Of a DNA stretch of 64,000 bases, positions 10,945 through 22,900 are shown one piece after another. The DNA is from Hygrophila difformis (taxonomy: Eukaryota > Streptophyta > Magnoliopsida > Lamiales > Acanthaceae). How positions within the stretch are numbered: position 1 is the first letter of the stretch; every line of letters starts with the position of its first letter. Under the pieces are notes generated by a model. It worked only from the letters and a program-made list of their open reading frames with translations. It did no database searches and had not been told where the DNA came from. The stretch lies in contig JAOANR010000010.1 in assembly GCA_030278955.1 (NCBI GenBank), positions 15,483,086-15,547,085 on the forward strand, given 5' to 3'. The translations under genes and the position numbers were made by a program.

Positions 10945-13900
10945 ATGGGTTCTACCGGTCTTGATGTTTCCTCACAGGTTGCCGTTTCGGGTGACTTGCG
11001 GGATACCGGGAACAAGCTTCTTGCGCATCCTTCATCGACGAGGGAGTTGCTTGCACTTCTCGAGGTTTGTGTGATTATATATATTGAGATTCATAATTCT
11101 CTTTCATATGGATGGATTGGCGCGCTGGTTTTCCTGGATGTGTTGGACATCTTTATTTTTCTGCAGGGAACTGTGTGTGTGAATGCCTGTTTGATATGCG
11201 TAATTAGTCTGATGTGTGTGTTGGTTGGAGTGCCTGTTAATGCTCACATAAATTATTATTATTTTAATGGTTGTTTTTCAAAGTTTTTGATCAAATGTAC
11301 GGGTACTGAATTGCATTTCTTTTCATTGTTTGTTTTTGTACAAAAGAATGTACTCAGTTTGTTATGATGGGGATTGTGGATAACCAGATAGAACCCAATT
11401 CTTATTTGTTTGAGTATGTTTCAGCGGTTAATATGAATAATTTTAAGAAATTGAAATGCTAATGTGTGAATTGAAGCTGTTCTGTTGAAACACTTTTGTT
11501 GTCATGTTTCTTTTTCTGGTCTAGTTGATTTGTTGTTTCAATGAAATTATGGATTTCCTTCCTTATCTCATCTCTCTGAAACTTAAATTATGGTGCTGTG
11601 ATTGGACTGTTCAGAAACCTTATTATTGAAGGTTATGTATTTCACAATTGTGGTAGTATTATCCTTGAAGGGTATTGCTTAAGTTTCAGAATTGCCCTTC
11701 TTTTAGTTGAAGGTGCCTTCTTTTAGTTGAAGGTGGTGAAATTGAAAATTTTGGTTTCGTTTAGGAATTTCAAATTTGTAGTGCAAGAGAAACTGTAGAC
11801 ATTTAAGATTTTTAAGGTGTCAACTATTTAGAATGCTTCCAATAAAAAATAGTACTTCCTCCGTTCCTTATTAAATGCACATTTGAGATTTTGTTACTGT
11901 TCATTGAGTAACTTTGATTCGACTTTTTAATACAGTTATATAAGATAAAATATAGTCAAGTGGGATCTTGTTGGATTCGTCTAATCACATAGATTTAGAA
12001 TATCAAATTTTCAAAATTTTTACATGTATACAATTTGAGTTATGAATGATTAAAAACGTGTATTGGATTGCGTGAAATGTGGGTCCGTAGCATTTAAAAA
12101 GGAACGGAGGAAGTATGTTTTATTCTTCACTTGGTTTTGCTCACACTTTTATATGTATAGATTGCCTGAACTGGAAATCCAGATCTTTGAATCTTCATAA
12201 CCGACAGAACTTTTTTAATCCCAATTTCCTTGGTCCTGAGAAGTTCTGCCTGCCATACCCATATTATTGCCACTCTGGATCTCATCCACTCATCCAATTG
12301 CCCATGAGAAGCCATTCTTTCCTGGACTCAAGAAAGGTGAACTGAGAAATTGGCCAAAGATTATTGGCCAACTTTTGTTCCAAAACAAATAAGGAAGTCC
12401 ATAAGAATCCCCCAGGTGTAATAATCATCACCTATCCCTGTAAATCTTTGGTCATGATGACAACTTAGATATATTTGCAAAATTATCAGAGTCTAGCCTA
12501 CTCACATGTGTTCAACTGAGAAGAATATCCTGATTTTAAGTCAACAGTTGGGCTGTTGATGGTTATGATGAGGATCTGTTTCCCAACGGCCAGAATAGCA
12601 TGATCCACAATCTCAATATCATTGCTACTTATATTATTCGTTACCACTTCATGGTGGTGTCTGATAGTGATTACATAACAAAGAGTGTAGAACAGAGCAT
12701 GTACTTGAAACCAGGATAATTGAGAGGATAAATCAGAAACCTTAATTTTTCTCAGCAGCAAAGCATGCTAATACTAACCAGAAACTGTATCAGAATTTTG
12801 GTCTAGTAGAGTTGTCATTTAAATGGGATTATTGATTTCTTTCCTAAACTCATCTCCCTAAAACTGAAACTTTGGCTGTGATTAGACTTATTCAGAACCT
12901 CGTCATTGATGGTTAAGTTATGTATTTCTATTTCATTGTTGTGTTAGTATTATCATGAAAGGATAGTTTTGTTTTATGTTTCAGAAACACCCTCCTTTTT
13001 CTTAAAGTGATAAAATTGATGAATTTTGGGATGTTTTAAGGTGTCGCCAGTATAGTATGCTTTCAAGAAAATAAGTGTGTTGTTTTTCAGTTAATTCACC
13101 ATTTCAACTCAACAGTTTTTTAAGTAAGAAACTCCTACCCTTTTAAGTTCTCACATGCCTTTTCCTTGTCCAATCCAACCAAAGATGTGCACTGAAAGAC
13201 GAATTTGTGATTGTCTTCTGCTTTAATGATAATCTAAATCTACTGAATCGGTGTGATATGGTTATATACCATTGTACACCTGCTCACAAATCCTAATTTA
13301 ATGAATCTTTGATTGTTATTAATTTCACTTGTTGCTTTTATTGTTATAAGGATTCAAAGTTGCTTCGAGTGCAGCTTGCAGTATGATTCAAAATAGAGTC
13401 TGCTGTAGTGGTAAAGGGAGGTCCTTTCCGTTAATTTCCGCTCATGTCTTGTTTTTGCAGAAAGCAGAGAGCCTTTTAGCGAAAGTATGGCAACAGCCTC
13501 CCCCTATTTCACGTAACTCACTTCTTCCGATAATGCAATCACTGACCACTGAGGAGATAAAGCACAATGCTGATGTAAATGTCCAAGTTCTTGTTGCATC
13601 TTGTGTTAATGAGCTCTCAAGGATAAGTGCTCCTGAGGCCCCATATCCTGATGAGGAAATGAGGGTATGCAGAATTGCAGATGCAATCAATGTTCGATGA
13701 CTAAGACAACTGAATGCATCCACTCCTCTGTCAGTCTTTCCTTATTACAAATGCATTATGAACTTATAAACCAATTAGTCTTGATCTTGGGTTGCAGGTA
13801 TTTTTCCGTTTATATATGGTTGCATTTCAACAATTGCCAAGCAAGTCTGGTGCCAATACTTCCAGAATACTGAAGATTGTTGAAACTGTGGCAAAAGTTA

Positions 13901-16900
13901 GATCATGCTTGGTTATGATAGACATAGATGAGGGACTGGTTTTTGAGATGTTCCAGATTTTTCTCAGTAACATTAGGTAAATGTGTGCTGGTTCACTTTT
14001 TAGTACACTGGAGAAAGAATTCATATTTTGCATTATGTTGAAAATACTCATAATACCTCATGGTATGCTATTTCTGAAAATGTTTGATTGGTTGTACCGT
14101 TGGTCTTCTTTTGGTAATGACTTCTGGTTTAATTTATTGAAGGCCCTGTCACCCTCGCGATACCTTCAAATACATGGAGATAATCATGACTTTAGTGATA
14201 CAGGAAAGTGACGAAGTCTCAACTGAACTTCTGAAGCCACTACTTGACAGTGTCAAAAAGGGCAATGAGGTAGCAACTTTCTAATTGTCATTCTTGTTAT
14301 CTATTATGTTGTCATTCTCATTCTTTCTATCAAATGTGTATTGTGTTGTCTTCTTAATTCAGAGGTCTTCGCCTATTTCCTTCAATTTGGGAATAAAGGT
14401 CTTTCAAAATTGTGCAACTAAGGTGCAACCATTTCTAAAAGAAGCTACGGAGGCAAAGAAACTGGATCCTGAGGATTATGATGAAATAATTACTTCCTTG
14501 GTGTCTGATGCATCCAATGCTGAAAGCATGGTTCGTTCACCTACAATTTAAACATGTGCTTTGATTAATTGTTTTGTGTTGTTTACAAATTGCATTCAGT
14601 TGAGTGATGCTAGTTAGTTACTCAGAGAATCAAATTTAAAATGCCCTAACTGGACTCGAGAAATTAAAAAGCTTGATCGTTGGTGATGTTCATTGGAGAC
14701 TAAAATGATGCTCATTTCATAATACAGTTGGCCAAATGTCACTGGACAAATATGAACCAACTTTATTATTCAATTTACTATCAATCATAAACGCAGTAGG
14801 AGCCTAATTGATTTGGTCTCTTATTGTATATTTCTTTGTTTTGCATCAGAATCTTGAAAAAAAAATGTAACATACAGTATTAGCTTCTTACTTTTTCATT
14901 TTTTATTTTTGGTGCAAGATATATGAGATAGTTTGTTTTTGGTTCTGGCAACTACAACGCTTAATGTTGACAACTTCCTAGTTTTGTGGAAATTCTTAAT
15001 CCACCTCTCTCATCTCTGTAGAAACATGCCAAGAGAGAATTGAAGCAGAACTAAACTATGCTTAGTTGCTGTTTGGCTGTTAATGAATAAATAAAAGAGA
15101 CAAAGATGAATAACCCAATGTTTAGAAACTAGACATCCAAAAAGTTCAAAAAGCTTACCAGTTTAAGGTTCACTATTGAATTATGATCAATGCTGACGTT
15201 ATAATTATTTAATAATAAATACAATTTTTAGTTGATATATATAGGAGTACTATATTTTATAGTATTTTTATTTTTTGTAGATTATTTAATTTTTCTATTA
15301 GTGTTGATGTCATATTTTTATTTTATATACAACATAGTATATGGCATTTTTTACCATCTATTTAATATTTAATCACATGATTTTGATTATATTTGATTTA
15401 CCCATCTTATAATCACTTGGTTTTTAGCTATAGGCTTCTGATTTTTCTCCCATGGCTGGAAAAAAGAAAGAAACAAGAAGAATTTGATGAAAGGCCATGT
15501 GGAATCTACATAGAAAGTTGGGAAAATTGGAAATAGATTCCACAACAGATAGTGGTGCTGCTATATAGATGGCAAGCTTTGTTATATAGGAAAGATATTT
15601 TTGTTGCTTTGAACATGATTTATAATGCTCATATGAAGACGGTTGTATAAAGTACAATCACATGTGACACGACTTCTATAATCTAGTTGTAAATCAATAA
15701 TCTAGTTGTAAACCCTAGTTGTAGCTGCCCTACGTCAATAGCAAAAATTGTGCTTGGTTACCACAAGATAATTCCATTGTTTCACGTTTGCGAATTGTAA
15801 TTCTTGTAGACGTCCCATTTGCCATCAATACTCACATGCTGCTAAAGCAATAGCGCATGCTATTTGGCTTTACTACTGGATGGGACAACAACGAAAAGAG
15901 TGAAATATATCGGAACATGTTATGATTTTTCACCCCTAACCTGATATAGTTTACAAAATGATTACAAAGTACACAGACAGTAGCACGAGTTCTAACATTG
16001 AAACCCTATCTGTAACAAAAGGATTACCAAACCTCCCAACCTCTTATAGGTTACAAGAATGCTTGTGTCAATATACACTTGGTCATGGTTATCACGTTGT
16101 CACCTAGGCGTCATCTAGTCGACGCCTAGGCGTCCTGGCGGTTTCCCGAGGCCACCAGGTGAAATCGTCACATCATTTGTTGCATTGGCGTCCCGGCGTC
16201 GCTATATGACGTCAAATCGATGCAAGGCGACAGTCCCGACAGGACTGTTTTCGGAAGATGAGCGCGGGGGGGGGGGGGGGGGGGGGGTTGAAGAGAAGCC
16301 GGATGTTTCTTTTTCCCAGGGGACTTTAATTATATTTATTGCAAGTATCAACTTCCAAGGCGACTTTAAAATGGAGTAACTTTTTACCCTTATATTTATT
16401 GCAAGTAAATAAATTAACATGTTTATGCGCAATAATTTTTTAATAGGTTTATGTATTAAGGGAGAAAATTAGGGGTTTCTTCCTACTCACTTTCAACCTC
16501 TCTATTTTAAGTAAAAGTTAGTAGAATTATTTTTTTATAATAAATATTTTATAAATGTTTGGTACTCCCTTCGTAATCTAAAAATATTAACATTCTTTGT
16601 TTTCACGCAATCCATTGCAAAGTTTTAACGATTAATATCTCAAATTATATAAAAGTAAAAAATTATAAAAATTTAATATTCTAAAACTATGTGATCGGAG
16701 TCTCGGACGAATCTGAAACATCTCACTTGACTATGTTTTATCTTATGTAACTGTGTTAAAATGTCGAATCAAAGTTACTTAATGAATAGTGTTTACTATG
16801 CCAACATTAATATTATTAGATTTTTTTGGAGAAGCCATTAATGGCATTGGAACGTTAATATTATTAGATGACGAAGGAAGTATATTTTATAAAATAATAT

Positions 16901-19900
16901 TAAATTATCATTGTGTCGCAAAATTTTCTCCATGTCGCCTAGGCGTCCTAGCGTTCCGGTGGCGCCGAGATTTTAACCTCGCCGTGGTAACCTTGCACTT
17001 GGTATGACATTTGTATTGTCTCATTCAAAGAATCTATCTGGTGCTACAGGGCATACTAAATTCTATGCCTCCTTGGTCCATCTAAAGAACTACTGAATTT
17101 AGTCATTTATTTTGAATTAATCATGCTCTTGTTAAATTGATTTTGTTATAGCTTGCAAGATGACATTAATTGATCAACTCACAACCCCAAGTCTTTCAAA
17201 GATAATACTAATAAGTTAATTGGAGCTTGGGTTGTCGATATTTCTACTTGCGTACTTGAATTTGCTTGTTGAGTTGGATCTAGGGTTGTTATTCTACCAT
17301 TTAATTGTAAATTTGAAGCCCATCCGTTGCCCTAGACCTTGAGAATTTCGTCCACCTTCAACTTGATATTGATTCAAAATGCAAAGTATAACCAAACTCC
17401 AATGCAAGTTGAGAGCTCTTGAAATTCTTTCAAGTGATTTACTTGGTAGTAAATTAGAAATATACCTGTAACAAAAACAATCTCAAAATAGGCTTTGTGC
17501 TCTAGACATGTTATGAAGCATTGATTAAGAAGCACAGGTCCAATGTAAATGACATTCAATATATTACTACATTTTGCACTTATTTGCTTTGGTATAATTT
17601 GTTAAGATGTGGTGCTTAAAAAATGTACTCTCAAATGAAAAGAAAATTGACAGAATTCAATTTGGACTCCATTTAATATGATATGCAATAAATTTCATAA
17701 TAGTTCTTTGCAATTTTGTCAAACATGCTAAGCTATTCAATAAAAGATTCTTTGCCATAAATGCTCGAGAAAATAGTAAAATTGATCGACTAAAAAAACT
17801 GCAATTCAATTATGTAGTATTATGGTAACTGAAGATCTTGTTAGATTTGTCTAATCGCATAGATTTAGAATATCAAAGTTCCATAATTTTTACTTGTACG
17901 CAATTTGAGTATTGAAGATTGAAAATGTGTATTGGATTGCGTGAAATGTGTGTTCGTGGCAATTAAAAAGGAACGAAGGAAGTACATTTTTTCGTTTTAA
18001 GTATCAAGACAAAGCACACTTGTATTAACAACTTAATTGATTGATAAGTTTCTCAATTTTGGCAAGTCACTAATGAGTAACAATAGAATGGTCATAAAAA
18101 AGTAGTTCACCTTTGTCGCTTTGTGGTGATGTTTAGAAATTGGATATCATCTTCACTTGAAGAAGTGAGTTATGCTACTATATATGTTTATTAATTTTTT
18201 AGATGAAGAAAATTGGGATGAAAGGTTTGAGTTTTATTATTTGTTGCACATCTCTATATACGATAAATAACTATTATCCTTAATAGGCGAAAGTTTGCAT
18301 TTGTAAATGTAATAAATTTCCTCAAAATCGTAATTCTAACAAATTAAAAATACATTTAAGTTCAAACAAATTAAAATTGTTGGAATTGATATTTATATTC
18401 CACGATTACTCTCCCAAATTGAACATTTGGGTATTGGTCACTGGGTGCGGTATCAGTGCTTACACAAGCCAAAGGTCTCGTGGTTACATCTCTACCACTC
18501 TTCTTTTGACTTGTTCTATCCTCTTTTTGTTCTATTTTGTATACACAAGCCAACAATCCACCCAATGAAGGCATTATACGCTTCATGTTAAATGAGTCTC
18601 CTTCCTACTCACAAAAGGTGAGTTGCTTGCTAACAAAACGTAAATATTTAAACTAAGATCTTGAACTATATGAGATTGCGTTTGTCACGGAGCATTGCCT
18701 CTAGATTACAAGTGAAAATGTAATGAAGCACAATACTCCATTCTTTTTAGAGTTGTAAACGAGTCGAGCTGTAGGTGTTTGAGCTCGGCTCGTTAAGGGT
18801 TCGAGCTCTGTTCGTGTTCGTTCGTTTAGGAGTTCGAGCTTGGGTCGTGAAAAAGTTTATGAGCTCGAGCTTGTGAACTAAACGTGCCAACATACTCATT
18901 TATTTGACTCATTAGCTCGAACTCAGTTTGTTTAAGCTCGTTCGGCTCAATTAAACCTATACAGATTAGAAAAGGGGTGGTGGGAGCCCATGTCACACAA
19001 ATTACAAAGGGAAAGGGGAGGGATATGGGGCTGGGGTGGGGAGTCGAACCCCCAACCTAAAGGTTAAGAGTCAAGAGTCAGGGGACTTGATCACTAGGTC
19101 AAGTTCTCATCCCCATTATTTGAATTTAGTCATAAAATATTTATAAAATAAATACTACCCCCGTTCTCGAATGTTTTTGATGTTTGATAATGGACTACTA
19201 TTCACATACAGACTTTCATTTAAAGTTTTATCATAGTTATACAAGTTAAAATATCGTCAAGTGGGATCTTGTTAGATTCGTCTCATCGTGTAGTTTTTAA
19301 ATATCAAACTTTTAGAATTTTTATTTGTACCGAACGTGAGTTATTAATTGTTTAAAATGTGCATTGAACTGCGTGAAAAGTGGGTCCATCAAAAATATTC
19401 AAAAACGGAGGAAGTAAAATAAAAATTACAAAAATGATAATTAAAAATAATAATACTCCCTCCGTCTTATGTTAGATGTCATATTTGACTTTTGGCACTG
19501 TTCATTGTTTAACTTTGACTCAATTTTATTGCATGTATATATTTGAAAAAAATATTCGAGTTGGGTCTTGTTATAATTGTTAATAATCATGTAATCATAT
19601 AATTTTAGAATATATATTTTACATAATTTTATGTTGTATACATTTTGAGATATCAACGGTTAAAAAAATACATTGGATTGTGTGCAGAAATCAAACAGAA
19701 CAAGCTAAATGGGACAGAGGGAGTATAAAATTACAAAAATACCTTCATAACAAACATTTACGAACAATTTCGAACTGTTTGCGAACAAATTCGTTCGTTA
19801 AGCAAACGAGCTCGAGTTCGTGTTCGAGCTCGGTTCTTAAGCTTCACAAACAAATAATTATCGAACGAACACGAGTCGAACCGAGCTTTGTTCATGAATT

Positions 19901-22900
19901 ATTGTTTGTTTCTCAGTTCTAATTCTTTTTTTTTTTTTATTTTATGAAACACTTCTTTGTCATTAACTTCCAACTTTCTTTGGAGGTTTTTTTTACAGTA
20001 CTCACCAGTCCGCTTAGCGCAAAATTGAGTTTCTTAATTTTTGTTGTCTTCATTTCATTAGCTCCTTACTTCCATCTTTATTCTTCTCATTGTCGTTGTC
20101 ATCATCCTCGTAATTGTTTCCGTACCTTTGCCATGAAGGCTCCCCATGATCCTTATAGCTAGCTCAAATATAAATTGATTTCTTGGGTGGGGAAAAATGC
20201 GGAGGAAAGGTGATTTCTATTCTTTATTGGTACACCTCTCCATAAAAAAGTGGACTTGCATTTACACTAGACAAATTTAATAAGTATCTGACATATACAC
20301 TTACAACATATTTAAGAAAATTTTGAATTCTAACACATTTTTAACATAATATTTATCCCATATCAATATATCATCCATAAATATATTAGGAATTAATGCC
20401 TAACTGTGAGTGCCGTGTTTCATTGTTTGATATAGGCCTCTCCAATGTGGAGGCACAGACAAGGTGCAACTTTTTCATCAAATTGGTTGAGAATGTTGTC
20501 ATGAAATAATATAGGTCTTGTTGGGTAACTTCATTAATTGTTTACAATATGTCTAACATCTTTTCATTAATGATAACAAAAGCTAAATCAACTTAATTGA
20601 GTTCTAATTTACTAGGTAACAAGTATTCTACAATAAAGGTAACCTCCTTATCACTAAATGCTCTCTTTGTAAATTCCTATTGTATATGGTAATTAGTAAT
20701 ATTTGTGTTTGTTGAATTTACCGTGACCAAGGTTAACTTAAAGTTTGGCGACGTTGAGCTTTATCATCCTTTGTAGTTCGACCTGACTTAGCCACTATTT
20801 GTGTTTTCTTTTTCTTTTTCCTCCCTGCTTTTGCTTAAAATACAAAACCTCGTTTCTTAAAATTATTTTTAAAAAAGTAGAGGCACATACATAAGCCAAG
20901 AATGTGTTCTCGTACGTAGAAATGTTATCACTTGTTGGGATAGAGTTAAAATAATGTTAAAAAACATTTGTTTCATAAGCAAAAGTTAAAAGCACTTGAA
21001 AAAGCACATCCAAATAGGGCTTTAGTCTGGATGGTGAAAAAAATTAGAATCAATGTAACGTTTTTGTTATATTGTAATTAATGCTCTAAAAAATAGAAAA
21101 AAATTAGTTTTGTATTAATGAGGCCTAAATTGAGAAGACTCGAGTTGACCGCCAGGACTATTTTAATATAAAATTCACTATAGACATGAATTTAACTAGT
21201 GTATTCAATTATCTTAGATATTTGATATTTTTTTTGCACTTACGCTACTTAAAAGTAAACAGTTTCGTATTTAAATTAAGTTCGAAATGAGGATATAGAT
21301 ATACTACGCCAAAATTTACTTTTCCATGCGTGATCTATTTTTCTCCTGATTGCTGAACAACTTAATGATTGCATCTGTAATATCTTTGGGTTGTTTCCAG
21401 GTTCCAAATGAAGTTACGAAAACTGCTGGTGATGGGACATTGCAGTTAGATGTCTCTGAGGTAAAGCATAAATCTTGTGCTGGGCCAAGCAGCGAGGTTA
21501 AATTAGGGGTAGATCGAGATGCTCCCAGAAGGAAGAGGGGTAGAAAACCAAACTCTGTGATGAGACCTGAAGAAGGCTATCAACATACTCTGTCTGTGGG
21601 AGGCAAGAACGCTGCTGAATTTTCTTCTGGACGTAAAAACCAAAGGAAAAAGAATCTGGCTTCACCTTCACAAGTGGGAGAGAAGAGCATGCTGGCTGAT
21701 CCTTCAGAGAAAAATGAATCTCTAAAAGTAATCAGTCAAGGAAAGAGGAAAAAGGATCTGTCTTTAGTCAGTCAAGGAAAGAGAAAAAAAGATGTGGCTT
21801 TGCCATCACAAGTCGGAGGGATCAGCACGAGAGCTGATCCTTCAGAGAAAAATGAATCTCCGAAAGTAATCAGTAAAGGAAAGAGGAAGAAAGATCTGGC
21901 TTTGCCATTACAAGTCAGAGAGATAAGCATGCCAGCCGACAATGAAACTCCTAAAGTGTGCCAAGGGAAGGGGAAAAAGAATTTGTCTTCGCCATCACAA
22001 GTCAGTGAGATAAGCATGCAAGCTGATCCATTAGAGAAACATGAAACTCCCTATGTTGTCAGTCAAGGAAAAAGGAAAAAGGATCTGGCTTCGCTTTCAC
22101 AAAAAGTCGGAGAGATAAGTTTAGTCACTGATCCTGCAGAGAAAAATGAATCTCCTAAAGTAGTCAGCCAAGGAAAGAGGGGTCGACCAAGGAAGAAAGA
22201 GAACATTTCTAGTGAGAAGAATGATCAGGAAAATTTGGAAACGGAAGAAACTGAACCAGCAAAGAGCAAGTCTTCCGAGAAAGAGAAGGAGAAGGTAACA
22301 TACTCTGACATATGATGTAAAGTTAAAATACCCTTCTAGGTTCCTACTTTGATTGTTTTCCTTGATATTGCTTCCAATTCAGAAGTCTAAAAGGCCTTCT
22401 GTTGATTATGGAGAGGAAATGATTAATCGAAGGGTACAGGTTTGGTGGCCAATGGACAAAACGTAAGTTCTGCGATTCTCAGATTTTATCTTTATGGTAA
22501 TTCATTCCTGATCAATTTTTTTTACGATTCAATTCCATAAAATGCCAATTACTGTAAAATATGCATCATGCATGGCCTAAGCATTGTTTTCCTCCAGGAA
22601 TAAGTGTGACAGACTGCTGCCTGCAGCTTTATATGTCCTCTTGTATAAATGGAAATTTTAGTGCTAGGCCTAGGATTGGTAATGTTGATGAAGCTTCCTT
22701 GTTGGTTTTATTTTATTTTTTCAACTGTTTTGCCTTTGGAATTTCAAGTCTCCATGGCCAGTTGAGAGTGACTTGGGCCTTAAATGCCACATTAATCTTT
22801 TGTTACTTGCCCTAGGCATTAGTTTTACATCATTGGTAATTAAGGATCTCACTAAAGGCATCAGATATGCATATTATCAATATTGAACCATTATTTTTCC

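Larger units (their letters stand above)
11065..13460 (+). other. PDS5-type gene intron 1
   Basis: Donor GAG|GTTTGT, acceptor TTTTTGCAG|AAAGCA. It contains a Stowaway MITE (11855-12113) and two copies of a segment of about 260-300 bp (about 11545-11840 and 12825-13075). The stretch 12115-12820 between them has no feature I recognise. Confidence 0.75.
16084..16995. mobile_element. hAT-type non-autonomous element (CAAGGTTACCACG ends)
   Basis: The left end CATGGTTATCACGTTG and the right end CGCCGTGGTAACCTTG are inverted repeats. They are flanked by a perfect 8-bp target duplication CACTTGGT (16076-16083 and 16996-17003), as expected for hAT. Sub-terminal CGCCTAGGCGTC motifs lie at both ends. 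A 22-G run occupies 16266-16287, and a Stowaway MITE is nested at 16565-16880. Confidence 0.85.
18748..19921. mobile_element. hAT-type non-autonomous element with GAGCTCGA sub-repeats
   Basis: It starts TAGAGTTGTAAACGAGTCG and ends TTGTTTCTCAGTTCTA, imperfect inverted repeats. A perfect 8-bp target duplication ATTCTTTT flanks it (18740-18747 and 19922-19929). Both sub-terminal regions are dense in GAGCTCG/TTCGTTCG motifs. Three later insertions sit inside it: a SINE and two Stowaways. Confidence 0.85.
14531..21400 (+). other. PDS5-type gene intron 5, 6.9 kb, transposon-rich
   Basis: Donor ATG|GTTCGT, acceptor TTGTTTCCAG|GTTCCA. It holds a CAAGG-type hAT element (16084-16995) with a Stowaway inside, a Stowaway fragment (about 17830-17983), and a TAGAG-type hAT element (18748-19921) containing one SINE and two Stowaways. 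The parts 14531-16075, 17010-17820, 17990-18740 and 19930-21400 are AT-rich with nothing else recognised. The intron joins the conserved N-terminal exons to the basic middle exon in phase 0. Confidence 0.8.

Noticed and set aside
13351..13380. Possible 30-nt in-frame micro-exon of the PDS5-type gene (AG|GATTCA ... GCA|GTATGA)
   Set aside because: The coding frame joins well without it and PDS5 relatives do not need the extra ten residues. Kept out of the model.
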